Positions 41,071 to 49,226 of a stretch of DNA of 57,085 nucleotides are shown piece by piece; within the stretch, counting starts at the first letter, position 1; each line of letters starts with the position of its first letter. The notes below the pieces were generated by a model that was not told where the DNA came from, searched no databases, and saw nothing but the letters and a program-made list of their open reading frames with translations. The position numbers and the translations under genes are program-made. Origin of the DNA: Candidatus Omnitrophota bacterium (GTDB lineage Bacteria > Omnitrophota > Gorgyraeia > B26-G9); NCBI GenBank assembly GCA_016213925.1, contig JACQZH010000018.1, positions 1 to 57,085 on the forward strand, given 5' to 3'.

Positions 41071-42275
41071 GCATAACAATCAGTTTTTTAAAGGAAATTA
41101 TTTATTTGTGGCTTGAGATTTCTCCGTATCTTTTGCTGGGAATGGCTATCTCCGGGTTACTGCATGTTTTTCTCGGGAAAGAACTGATTTCGCGGCAGCT
41201 TGGCAGAGGAGGCATCGGCTCTGTTGTTAAAGCAACTTTGCTGGGCATTCCTTTGCCGGTATGTTCCTGCGGCGTAATCCCGATAGTCAGAAGTTTGCAG
41301 AAAGAAGGCGCGCATAAATCAAGCGTGTTGGCTTTTTTAGTCGCGACTCCGACAACCGGAGTGGATTCTATCTTTGCTACATATTCTCTTTTAGGCCCTT
41401 TATTCGCGATATTCAGGCCTTTGGCTGCTTTAATTTGCGGAATAACTTTAGGTGTTTTGGATTATTTTATTGAAGGCAATAAGGCAGAAGAAAAAATAAT
41501 GAAAAAACATGAGCATGTAAAGCTTCATCCGGTATTCCATTGGAATGAATTTATACGCTATTCTTTTGTTGAGATTTTGCAGGATATCGGCAAGCCGTTG
41601 ATTACGGGGATACTACTTGGAGCGGCTATAGCCGTATTTTTCCCGGCAGAGCTTTTTACTCGCCATACTTCCATGTATCTTGATTTCTTAGCGGCGCTGC
41701 TGCTGGGTATTCCTCTTTATGTGTGCGCGACCGGTTCTATCCCTGTCGCTGTTTCCTTGATCGCGAAGGGTTTTTCTCCGGGAGCGGGACTGATATTTTT
41801 AATTGCCGGCCCGGCAACGAACGCGATAACATTGGCTTTTGTTTATTCAAAACTGGGGAAAAAATCATTCTATTTATATCTGATCAATATTATCGTTGTT
41901 TCCGTAGTAATGGGGTTGATCTTTAATTATATATGGAACATCTTTGGGGCAAATATTGAACTTATCAGCGGCGCCGGGAAGATGCTTAGTTTTGAATTCA
42001 AGCTTATTTCAGGAGTTATTTTGGCAATGCTTACCGTAAACGCTTTGCTGCGCCGTAAAAGCTGCGAGATAGAAATAAACGATGCGTATGAGGTCAGCGT
42101 TCCTAATATAGATTGCGGCCACTGCAAAATAACCTTAGAGGCAAAATTAAAAGAAATGCCTGGCGTGGAAAAAGTGTTTGTTGATGTTGAGAAGAAAAGA
42201 GTGCTGATATCCGGAAATGCGGATAAGCAGTTAATCAGAGAAAAGATAAAGGAAGCCGGTTATACGCCGGAATAA
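41067..42275 (+). CDS. DUF318-type permease with C-terminal HMA domain
   Basis: A 402-residue membrane protein with about eight helices and two inverted halves, each with a conserved loop (L-P-V-C-S-C-G-V-I-P and L-Y-V-C-A-T-G-S-I-P). It resembles the SO_0444-type copper or zinc efflux family. About 65 residues at the C-terminus form a heavy-metal-associated domain with D-C-G-H-C in place of the usual C-x-x-C. It probably exports a soft metal ion and could protect the cell's iron-sulfur proteins. Metal identity is unknown. Confidence 0.85.
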   Translation: MSITISFLKEIIYLWLEISPYLLLGMAISGLLHVFLGKELISRQLGRGGIGSVVKATLLGIPLPVCSCGVIPIVRSLQKEGAHKSSVLAFLVATPTTGVDSIFATYSLLGPLFAIFRPLAALICGITLGVLDYFIEGNKAEEKIMKKHEHVKLHPVFHWNEFIRYSFVEILQDIGKPLITGILLGAAIAVFFPAELFTRHTSMYLDFLAALLLGIPLYVCATGSIPVAVSLIAKGFSPGAGLIFLIAGPATNAITLAFVYSKLGKKSFYLYLINIIVVSVVMGLIFNYIWNIFGANIELISGAGKMLSFEFKLISGVILAMLTVNALLRRKSCEIEINDAYEVSVPNIDCGHCKITLEAKLKEMPGVEKVFVDVEKKRVLISGNADKQLIREKIKEAGYTPE

Positions 42276-42331
42276 AATCCTTCCCAGCGTTACGATAATC
42301 ATAGTATTCACGAATGGCATAAAAGTAAAAC

Positions 42332-42365
42332 TTGACAAATTTTTAAACTCATACTAAACTAGTAT
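42332..42365 (+). promoter_or_regulatory. Promoter and Rrf2-type operator before the first Rrf2 gene
   Basis: TTGACA (42332-42337), a 17-base spacer and TAAACT (42355-42360). A perfect palindrome ATACTA-AAC-TAGTAT (42351-42365) covers the -10 and start region, as expected for autorepression. The ATG at 42371 lies 10 bases after the -10 box and has no ribosome site. Confidence 0.6.
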
Positions 42366-42370
42366 TAGTT

Positions 42371-42775
42371 ATGAAGCTTTTGACGAAAAATTCAGATTAT
42401 GCTATCAGGGCAATCGTGTATTTAGCAAGGCACTCGGGCTGTTTTGTTTCATCGCGTGAAATAGCCAAGTCGGAAAGTATTCCTTTACTTTTTCTGCGCC
42501 GGATTTTGCAGGTTTTGATTAGGGAAAGAATAGTTTTGTCAAGAGAAGGGGTTTACGGCGGGGTGAAGCTGGACAGGCCGGTTGCCCGCTTAAGTGTTGC
42601 CGATATTATTAGGATTGTGCAGGGCGATATACAACTTTCGGAATGTATGTTCAGAAAAAGAATATGCCTTAACCATAGCCATTGCGCGCTGCGTAAACGA
42701 ATCAACAACATTAAAAAAAAAGTTATTCATGAATTTGAAAACCTGACGATAAAAAGCCTTTTAAGGAAGAATTGA
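42371..42775 (+). CDS. Rrf2-family regulator with three cysteines
   Basis: A 134-residue winged-helix protein starting L-T-K-N-S-D-Y-A-I-R-A, with the R-R-I-L-Q-V-L recognition region and the wing segment G-V-Y-G-G-V-K-L. Three cysteines in the order C-x6-C-x5-C (C-M-F-R-K-R-I-C-L-N-H-S-H-C) match the cluster site of IscR and NsrR. It may sense NO or iron-sulfur status. The gene is upstream of the ferredoxin-like gene and hcp, the classic NO-response target, so an NsrR-like role is likely but unproven. Confidence 0.85.
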   Translation: MKLLTKNSDYAIRAIVYLARHSGCFVSSREIAKSESIPLLFLRRILQVLIRERIVLSREGVYGGVKLDRPVARLSVADIIRIVQGDIQLSECMFRKRICLNHSHCALRKRINNIKKKVIHEFENLTIKSLLRKN

Positions 42776-42789
42776 CGGGGGTGTTTATT

Positions 42790-43518
42790 ATGATGCGTAA
42801 GATAATTAAAATCGGGCTGGGTGCCTGCATTGGTTATTGCCCGATGTCAGCGATTGCGGTTGAGGAAAGAGAAGCGCAGGAATATGATGAAGCGAAAACA
42901 ATGGAAAATATTGTAAAGGCAGGAGAAAATGTAATCCGCGCGCACCTTGAACATTTGCGCGGCCATAACCAGGACGAATATCTTAAACAAGCCTTGGATT
43001 TTTTAAAGAAGCGTAATATTAAAATTGATCTTAATAAGAAGGGAGAATCGGGGCAAATGAATATGCCGAAGGGGTGTCCGGGAATGAAAGTTATTGATTT
43101 TCGGGGAAAAAAAGAAAAAAATCAGGCAGAAGGAACAGGTGCGCCTCTTTCTTCGGAGCTTGGGCAATGGCCGATACAGCTTAAGCTTTTAAATCCGAGG
43201 GCGCCTTATTTTAATGATGCGGAACTGGTAATTGCCGCTGATTGTGTGCCGTTTGCATACGCTGATTTTCACAGGAAATTTCTTAAAGGCAAAGCTTTAA
43301 TTATCCTTTGTCCGAAGCTTGATGCGGCTTTTGAGGAATATACGGAAAAACTTTCAGAGATATTTAAGAGTAACAATATCAAGTCTATTACGGTTGCGCA
43401 TATGGAAGTTCCCTGCTGTTTTGGTACAGTGCAGATAGTAGAGCAGGCATTGAAAAAATCAGGCAAGAATATTATAATAAAGGAATACAATATATCGTTA
43501 CAGGGGCAGATAATATAA
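42790..43518 (+). CDS. Hcp-linked ferredoxin-like protein, N-terminal cluster block missing
   Basis: A 242-residue protein. The long C-terminal part (I-T-V-A-H-M-E-V-P-C-C-F-G, L-V-I-A-A-D-C-V-P-F-A-Y-A-D-F-H) matches a two-cluster ferredoxin-domain protein commonly found with hcp. Homologues as I recall them begin with a full C-x2-C-x2-C-x3-C set, then about 25 residues, then G-L-G-A-C-x-G-x-C-P. Here the protein starts M-M-R-K-I-I-K-I and jumps straight to G-L-G-A-C-I-G-Y-C-P. About 38 residues are missing in frame, leaving too few cysteines for a 4Fe-4S cluster. The start is the ATG at 42790. Confidence 0.7.
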   Translation: MMRKIIKIGLGACIGYCPMSAIAVEEREAQEYDEAKTMENIVKAGENVIRAHLEHLRGHNQDEYLKQALDFLKKRNIKIDLNKKGESGQMNMPKGCPGMKVIDFRGKKEKNQAEGTGAPLSSELGQWPIQLKLLNPRAPYFNDAELVIAADCVPFAYADFHRKFLKGKALIILCPKLDAAFEEYTEKLSEIFKSNNIKSITVAHMEVPCCFGTVQIVEQALKKSGKNIIIKEYNISLQGQII

Positions 43519-43571
43519 AAACCAAAAACCAAAAACCAAAAACTAAAAACTAAAAACTAAAAACTAAAAAA
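43517..43571. repeat. Degenerate 7-base tandem array between ferredoxin-like gene and hcp
   Basis: About seven units of AAAACCA changing to AAAACTA, 7 bases each, with no coding capacity. It sits just before the region where the hcp promoter is expected. Confidence 0.7.
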
Positions 43572-43619
43572 CATTACTAGAAATTAAAATCTTAATGTTA
43601 ATGCGAAAGGAGAATTATC

Positions 43620-45281
43620 GTGAGTATGTTTTGCCGTCAGTGTGAACAAACAGCTAAAGGCACAGGGTGTACAGTTAAAGGGGTTTGCGGAAAAGAAGAG
43701 CAAGTAGCAGTGCTGCAGGATGTTTTGCTCTATAATCTTAAAGGTATCGGAGTTATAGGGAAATTAGCCCGGGAGGTTGCGGTTGAAGATGAAGCAGCAG
43801 ACCGATTTGTAATGGAGGCATTATTTTCTACTGTTACTAACGTGAATTTTGACCGGGATTCGTTAAAAAAACTTGTTGATACCTCGAATAGTATAAAGGA
43901 AAAGCTAAAGAAACGTTTTCTTGAGGCTTATAAAAGCGAGCATGGCAGGGAATATTCAAAAACATTGCCTAAGGCGGTTTATTTTAATCCTGCTTCTACA
44001 TTGGAAGGGCTGCTTGAGCAGGGCAAGGAGCTGGGAGTAATGTCAGGTAATGTAAATGAGGATATCCGCAGCCTGCGGGAGCTTTTATTGTACGGGTTAA
44101 AAGGAATGGCAGCATATGCTGATCATGCTTTTGTTCTGGGCAAAAAAGAGGAAAGCATCAGCGCGTATTTTTATTACGCCTTGGCAGCTTTGTTAGATGA
44201 TAATTTAACCGCGAATGAGCTTGTCGGAATAATTATGGAATTCGGCGAGGTAAATCTATCCTGCCTGCAGATTCTTGATAGCGCGCATGTGGAACATTTT
44301 GGAAATCCTGTTCCGATAAAAGTTTCTTGTGCGGTAAAAAAAGGGCCGGCAATTATTATTTCAGGGCATGATTTGTTAGACTTAGAACAGCTTTTAAACC
44401 AAACCCAGGGCAAAGGGATTAACATTTATACTCATGGTGAAATGCTTCCGGCGCATGGTTATCCCGGGTTAAGTAAATATAAACACCTTGCCGGACATTT
44501 CGGCAGCGCCTGGCAGAACCAGCAAAAGGAATTTGACGCGGTTCCGGCAGCGGTTTTAATGACGACAAATTGTATCCAAAGCCCAAAGGATTCTTACAAG
44601 GACAGAATATTTACTACAGGGTTGGTGGCTTGGCCGGGAGTCGAACATATTCAGGGAAAAGACGGCAAAAAAGATTTTAGCCGGGTTATAGATAGGGCAT
44701 TAAAACTGGGCGGGTTTTTGGAAACGCGGGAAGATAAGAAAATTTTAACCGGGTTTGGGCATAGTGTTGTGTTAAGCCTTGCCGATAAGATAATCGAAGC
44801 TGTAAAGGCAAAAAAAGTCAGGCATTTTTTTCTCATCGGCGGCTGTGACGGAGCAAAGCCGGGCAGAAACTATTATACGGAATTTGCGCAAAAAGTACCG
44901 CAGGATTGTATTATTCTTACGCTTGCCTGCGGCAAGTTCAGGTTCAATAAACTTGATTTCGGGGCTATCGGAGAGTTTCCCAGGCTTTTGGATTGCGGCC
45001 AGTGTAATGACGCTTATTCAGCGATTGTTATTGCTTCGGAATTGGCAAGGGCGTTTAATTGTACAGTGAATGATTTGCCGCTTTCATTGATTTTGTCATG
45101 GTATGAGCAAAAAGCCGTATGTATATTGATTACATTGCTCTCTTTAGGCATTAAGAATATAAAAATCGGGCCGTCATTACCCGCGTTTATTTCGCCGAAT
45201 GTGTTAAAAATACTGGCGGATAAGTTTAATATTCAGCCTATTAGCACTCCGGAGGAAGATTTAAAGGCGATTTTGGCGTAA
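43620..45281 (+). CDS. hcp: Hydroxylamine reductase / hybrid cluster protein
   Basis: A 553-residue enzyme with the N-terminal cluster cysteines C5, C8, C17 and C23 (C-R-Q-C-E-Q-T, G-T-G-C-T, G-V-C-G-K). C-terminal hybrid-cluster ligands include C-A-V-K, the T-T-N-C-I-Q segment, G-G-C-D-G and L-D-C-G-Q-C-N-D. Hcp is a high-affinity NO reductase of anaerobic cells and also reduces hydroxylamine. A ribosome site AAAGGAG lies 7 bases before the GTG at 43620; an ATG at 43626 is less well placed. Probably controlled by the Rrf2 regulator at 42.4 kb. Confidence 0.96.
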   Translation: MSMFCRQCEQTAKGTGCTVKGVCGKEEQVAVLQDVLLYNLKGIGVIGKLAREVAVEDEAADRFVMEALFSTVTNVNFDRDSLKKLVDTSNSIKEKLKKRFLEAYKSEHGREYSKTLPKAVYFNPASTLEGLLEQGKELGVMSGNVNEDIRSLRELLLYGLKGMAAYADHAFVLGKKEESISAYFYYALAALLDDNLTANELVGIIMEFGEVNLSCLQILDSAHVEHFGNPVPIKVSCAVKKGPAIIISGHDLLDLEQLLNQTQGKGINIYTHGEMLPAHGYPGLSKYKHLAGHFGSAWQNQQKEFDAVPAAVLMTTNCIQSPKDSYKDRIFTTGLVAWPGVEHIQGKDGKKDFSRVIDRALKLGGFLETREDKKILTGFGHSVVLSLADKIIEAVKAKKVRHFFLIGGCDGAKPGRNYYTEFAQKVPQDCIILTLACGKFRFNKLDFGAIGEFPRLLDCGQCNDAYSAIVIASELARAFNCTVNDLPLSLILSWYEQKAVCILITLLSLGIKNIKIGPSLPAFISPNVLKILADKFNIQPISTPEEDLKAILA

Positions 45282-45309
45282 CGTAATCTTTCTAATAAAA
45301 GGGGGAATT

Positions 45310-45699
45310 ATGAGATGTTTTCTAGTATTTTTAAGTGCGCTTATTTTATTCAGCGCGCAGAATTGTTTTGCTTTTGAATCCAAAGATATAACAGTTGCGG
45401 TTGAACAGGATAAGAAGCAGTTATTAGTGAGTGTTTTTTATCCCAGGCATGACCCGCGTGTAGAATTTATAAGAAAGATCGAAGTAATTATTGATAATAA
45501 TGTTCCGGAAGTGAAAATGTTTAATTTTCAAAGAGGAACAAAGCAGACAATGAACGTTTCCGTAGAAGATTTAGAAAAAATTAAGCAGGTACAGATAAAA
45601 GCGCAGCCTAAAAGAGGATTGGCTGTTGAGCGCGTGTTTAGCGCCCAAGAGCTTGGTTTGGGCCAACAGCAAAACAGCAAGGCCGATGAGAAGCAGTAA
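45310..45699 (+). CDS. Exported protein of unknown function
   Basis: A 129-residue protein. Residues 1-21 (F-L-V-F-L-S-A-L-I-L-F-S-A-Q-N-C-F-A) are a signal peptide with likely cleavage after C-F-A. The rest looks like a small beta-sandwich, ending in a polar tail (Q-Q-Q-N-S-K-A-D). No family recognised. It overlaps the DUF547 gene by 14 bases, so the two probably work together at the cell surface or periplasm. Confidence 0.6.
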   Translation: MRCFLVFLSALILFSAQNCFAFESKDITVAVEQDKKQLLVSVFYPRHDPRVEFIRKIEVIIDNNVPEVKMFNFQRGTKQTMNVSVEDLEKIKQVQIKAQPKRGLAVERVFSAQELGLGQQQNSKADEKQ

Positions 45700-46603
45700 A
45701 AAAAGATACGTATTACTGCTTGGTTCGCTTATTTTTTTGGTTCATCTAAATATTTTTGACAGCGCTCTTTTTCAGGAAGAGGTTAGCCCCGAATTTTGGG
45801 GTAATAATATTTTAAGTTTAAAATCTGCTGCTAAAAATTTCGCTTACCTATGCTATGCTTCGGAATCTGTCCTTTCATCTGAAAATAATCAGGGTGGTTT
45901 TTCTCGTAATGTGCTGGCTTTTGCTTTTGAAGCGGATACGGTTTTTGATAATGCTCTTTACCGGCAGTTATTGTCCAAGTATCTTGACCGCGAGTGTGTG
46001 GATTACAAGGGTATTCAAAAAGATCCGGCGCTGCTTTATGCCTATCTTAAGCAAATAAGTTCGCTTCATCCGGAATTGTTCGCGCAGTTTTCAGCTAAAG
46101 AGCAGATGGCGCTTTATATAAACGCTTATAACGCGTTTACTATAAAAGCAGTTGTTGATCATTATCCAGTTGTTTCGGTTAGAAAAATTCCCGGGATTTG
46201 GGATAAAATTGAATTTGTTTTTGCCCGGAAAAAGATTACGCTTGATGAAATAGAAGATAAAATTATGCGGCCTGAATTAAAAGACCCAAGAACGCGTTTT
46301 GCGCTTGTTTGCGCGGCAAAAGGGTGCCCGGCGCTTAATGCGGAGCCGTTTAACGCGGATAATCTGGATATAATGCTTGAAAATTCCGCGATTAATTTTT
46401 TGAATGATGCCAGCAAAAATCTGTTGGATAAACAAAATAACGTACTTTATCTTTCCGCGGTTTTTAAATGGTTTAAAGATGATTTTGGCGAAGTGATTCC
46501 GTTTATCAGCAAATATCTGCCGCAGGAAGAGGTGAATTTTATCCGCATAAATAAACCAGCTATAAAATTCCAATATGACTGGAATCTAAACGATAAGAAA
46601 TAG
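45686..46603 (+). CDS. DUF547 protein
   Basis: A 305-residue protein. An N-terminal hydrophobic stretch (R-Y-V-L-L-L-G-S-L-I-F-L-V) is probably an uncleaved anchor. The DUF547 domain covers about residues 95-300, with Y-I-N-A-Y-N-A-F-T-I-K-A-V, H-Y-P-V and F-A-L-V-C-A-A-K-G-C-P-A-L. The family is widespread and uncharacterised; the Cys and Asn-rich core hints at a peptidase or transferase fold but activity is unproven. The ATG at 45686 overlaps the preceding exported-protein gene. Confidence 0.8.
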   Translation: MRSSKKRYVLLLGSLIFLVHLNIFDSALFQEEVSPEFWGNNILSLKSAAKNFAYLCYASESVLSSENNQGGFSRNVLAFAFEADTVFDNALYRQLLSKYLDRECVDYKGIQKDPALLYAYLKQISSLHPELFAQFSAKEQMALYINAYNAFTIKAVVDHYPVVSVRKIPGIWDKIEFVFARKKITLDEIEDKIMRPELKDPRTRFALVCAAKGCPALNAEPFNADNLDIMLENSAINFLNDASKNLLDKQNNVLYLSAVFKWFKDDFGEVIPFISKYLPQEEVNFIRINKPAIKFQYDWNLNDKK

Positions 46604-46721
46604 TAGCTGGTAATTGACTTTCTGGTTTATAATAGAAGTACCGTTTAATTTTTAAAAAGATTTATCCCGGAAAAAATATTAGCGCGTTAGATTAATGCTA
46701 TTCCAATAAGGAGGCTGTTTA

Positions 46722-47447
46722 ATGCATAAGCAAGAAATTTTAGTATTTCGTAGCCCTGAAGAAATCGCTAAAGCTGTTATAAGAAAATGGATGAAAATTG
46801 CCACCGAGGCAATCAAAGAAAAGGGTTTTTTTGCGGTTGCCCTTTCCGGCAAAGAAACAGCGCTATTTTTGTATGAGCGGCTGGGTAATTTGCCTGACGC
46901 GCTGCCTTGGGATAAAACACATATATTTTTTGTAGATGAGCAGTTTATTCCTGATGAACACATGCATAGTAATTATAATATTGTTAATGAAAAAATTTTT
47001 TCCAAGGTACCGATTAAAAAAGAGAATATCCATGCTTATGATAAAACCAGCGCGACGGCTATGGAAGCGGCTAAATATTATATCAGGGAGCTGGAACGGT
47101 TTTTCCGTCTGCGCAGGAACGAGTTTCCGGTATTTGACCTAATTTTGCTGGGAATTGCAGAAGGAGGCAATACTGCTTCGCTATTATCAGGGTCTAGAAT
47201 GCTTGAGGAAAAAGAATCGATGGTATGTGTGTCAAAATCCGCTTTGCTGAAATATGAGCACCTTACTATGACATTGCCTGTGATTAATAACGCCCGGCAG
47301 ATTATTTTTCTGGTGAGCGGTTCAAAAAAAGCTGTGGTGTTAAAGAAAGTCATTAAAGACAAGGTTTTTTTGCCGGCAACATTGGTTGCTCCGGAAAAAG
47401 GTAAACTTGCGTTTTATATTGATAAAGAAGCAGCGGAATATTTATAG
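46722..47447 (+). CDS. 6-phosphogluconolactonase-like protein with altered active site
   Basis: A 241-residue protein of the 6PGL/glucosamine-6-phosphate isomerase fold. The V-D-E-Q-F-I-P (normally D-E-R) and S-N-Y motifs and L-L-G-I-A-E-G-G-N-T-A-S-L are visible. Active 6PGL enzymes carry G-H-T-A-S-L-F-P; the catalytic His is N150 here and the Asp before it is Gly. The gene looks otherwise intact. It may be an inactive or changed-substrate paralogue, or act through another residue. Its neighbours do not point to the pentose phosphate pathway. Confidence 0.75.
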   Translation: MHKQEILVFRSPEEIAKAVIRKWMKIATEAIKEKGFFAVALSGKETALFLYERLGNLPDALPWDKTHIFFVDEQFIPDEHMHSNYNIVNEKIFSKVPIKKENIHAYDKTSATAMEAAKYYIRELERFFRLRRNEFPVFDLILLGIAEGGNTASLLSGSRMLEEKESMVCVSKSALLKYEHLTMTLPVINNARQIIFLVSGSKKAVVLKKVIKDKVFLPATLVAPEKGKLAFYIDKEAAEYL

Positions 47448-47607
47448 CAGGAGATTTTCTTCTCAGCGGTTGCCCTCGGTAGTGTCCGACTATTTTTCTA
47501 AGTTATATCTATATGTGTGCGTAAAAAAATAATTAAGATTTAGTAAGCAGATAAAGCCAAGCGAAAGATAGCAAAAAAAGCTATTTCTAAATTTTTTAAA
47601 TTCCCTA

Positions 47608-47635
47608 TTGACAAACTAGAGATTTGTGGTATATT
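47608..47635 (+). promoter_or_regulatory. Promoter before the DUF2061 gene
   Basis: TTGACA (47608-47613), 16-base spacer, TATATT (47630-47635). The 160 bases upstream of it after the lactonase gene hold no gene I can see. Bases 47641-47675 contain ACTAG and TAGTTAGTAG segments resembling Rrf2 half-sites, but I could not find a clean palindrome. Confidence 0.6.
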
Positions 47636-47701
47636 TAATTACTAGCATTATCATATAGTTAGTAGAAATTAAATATGTTAATTAAAATTATTGGGGTTTG
47701 T

Positions 47702-47923
47702 ATGGATAATCCAAAAAGGTCTTTAGCAAAAGCAGTTACCTGGCGGTTGTTTGGTTTTTTGACAACAGTTGTTTTAGTGCTTTTATATACACGGAATGTT
47801 AAGCAGGCATTGATGGTAGGAGCTAGCCTGGATGGCTTAAAAATTATTCTTTATTATTTTCATGAAAGGTTTTGGAATAAGGTAAAATTTGGCCGGACAA
47901 GTGATCCGGAGTACCAGATATAA
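47702..47923 (+). CDS. DUF2061 small membrane protein
   Basis: A 73-residue protein with two hydrophobic helices and the DUF2061 pattern: K-R-S-L-A-K-A-V-T-W-R, then Y-Y-F-H-E-R-F-W-N. The family is often encoded next to sulfate-assimilation genes (cysD, cysN, cysH), as here. Function is unknown. I prefer the ATG at 47702 to an in-frame ATG at 47675 because the family starts there and TTGGGG precedes it. Confidence 0.85.
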   Translation: MDNPKRSLAKAVTWRLFGFLTTVVLVLLYTRNVKQALMVGASLDGLKIILYYFHERFWNKVKFGRTSDPEYQI

Positions 47924-48502
47924 TCCCAAATTTTGCTTGCCTGGCCGTTAGACAGGCAAAGCAAAATTTGCCCATCAGGGGCGGCGGTCAAAATCTCTTC
48001 GAGGTTTTGACCTGTTTGCCGCGGTAATCCCGGAAAATTGGCGGCATGTTTTAATGCATGGATTTATTGTCAATAATCGGTATTCTATTACCTGTCTGCT
48101 GGCCAGGCAGGCCTGTCTGCCACTAGGCAGGCCTGTCTGCCACTAGGCAGGCAAAATCCGGGATAATGATGGTAGAGAGTATGTGCCATTCCGAAATAGG
48201 TTAACAGAGAAAAGTAGAGCATAAAAACTCTAAGCTCTAAATGCTAAACTCTAAATAAACACAAATGGCCAAAACTCAAAATACAAAGCGAAGGACAAAA
48301 AAGAGTTTGGTTTTTGTTTGAAGTTTTCCCTTCCGGGGACATCAGCTTAAAGATTTACCTTTAGGTAAATCTTTAGGGAGTATAATTTTGGATTTATTTA
48401 GGGTTTAGAGTTTAGGATTTAGTGTTTGATTAAATAGCTGAAAACTGCTGCAGGATAAAACAGGGTATTAAAGGATAATAAGACAAAAAGGAGGAAAGGC
48501 AA
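47924..48502. repeat. 579-base repeat-filled gap between DUF2061 and cysH
   Basis: No gene is visible. In order: a hairpin of 17 pairs with one bulge (47927-47970); a hairpin GTCAAAATCTC/GAGGTTTTGAC inside a wider GCGGC/GCCGC stem (47981-48022); three 20-base tandem units, the last two identical (48091-48150); 7-base arrays of CTAA type (48227-48254) and the reverse-complementary TTTAG type (48397-48428); and between these a paired-hairpin element (48330-48374). The TTTAG array mirrors the CTAA array, so the region can fold as one long imperfect hairpin. Confidence 0.8.
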
Positions 48503-49207
48503 ATGAGTGTATTGGCAGAGCAGGAGGATTTAAAGAGTTTAGTTGAAAATTTGAACTTTAAACAAAAGGTTGACCGTTCGTTAGGCTTGATAGAGCAGGC
48601 TTATAAGAAATACGGCGAAGCTTTGGTTGTGGCAAACAGTTTAGGCAAGGATTCTGTGGTTGTCTGGGATCTGGCAAAAAGGGTTAGCCCGAAAATCCGC
48701 GGTTTTATTGTGACAACAAGGTTTAAGCCCTTAGAAACAGTTGAGTTTATGAAGCAGGAGGTTGCCAGGTACCCGGAATTGAAAATTTATAAGAGTGATG
48801 TTAATATTCCTGCACAGCTTTATAGGACAGATCCGGATAAATGCTGCGATTTATTAAAGGTAGAACCGGTGAAAAGAGCTATAGAAGAAATGAATGTTGA
48901 CTGCTGGGTAACCGGATTGCGCTGCACAGAAGGCAGGACAAGGGTTGATTTTCAGGAAGTCGAACAAAGAGATCGCGGGCTAATAAAATTAAATCCTGTG
49001 CTTATATGGAAAGAACGTGAAATCTGGCAGTACATTGCGGTTTACGAAGTAAAGGTAAATCCGTTATATGCGCTGGGATATCGTTCTCTGGGCTGTTCTC
49101 CTTGCACAAAAATAACCAATGATGACAATGAAAGGGCCGGCAGATGGATTGGGACAAGCAAATGCGGCGGTGAATGCGGAATCCATACGCGGCCGTTAAA
49201 AAATTAA
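48503..49207 (+). CDS. cysH: Phosphoadenylyl/adenylyl-sulfate reductase
   Basis: A 234-residue enzyme that reduces APS or PAPS to sulfite. It has the P-loop-like S-L-G-K-D-S segment, R-C-C-D (as K-C-C-D), G-C-S-P-C-T and the C-terminal catalytic E-C-G-I-H. The paired cysteines C-C and C-x-x-C hold a 4Fe-4S cluster, marking the APS-using plant/bacterial type. Electrons come from thioredoxin (36.5 kb) or glutaredoxin. The ATG follows a strong AAGGAGGAAAGG site. ATP sulfurylase is not in the window. Confidence 0.92.
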   Translation: MSVLAEQEDLKSLVENLNFKQKVDRSLGLIEQAYKKYGEALVVANSLGKDSVVVWDLAKRVSPKIRGFIVTTRFKPLETVEFMKQEVARYPELKIYKSDVNIPAQLYRTDPDKCCDLLKVEPVKRAIEEMNVDCWVTGLRCTEGRTRVDFQEVEQRDRGLIKLNPVLIWKEREIWQYIAVYEVKVNPLYALGYRSLGCSPCTKITNDDNERAGRWIGTSKCGGECGIHTRPLKN

Positions 49208-49226
49208 CAGACAGGGAGTTTTTTAA

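Noticed and set aside
47927-47970. Hairpin as terminator of the DUF2061 gene
   Set aside because: No T-run follows the stem on either strand, and it belongs to the repeat family also seen at 8063.
48091-48150. CRISPR array
   Set aside because: The 20-base units touch each other with no spacers, and no cas genes are near.
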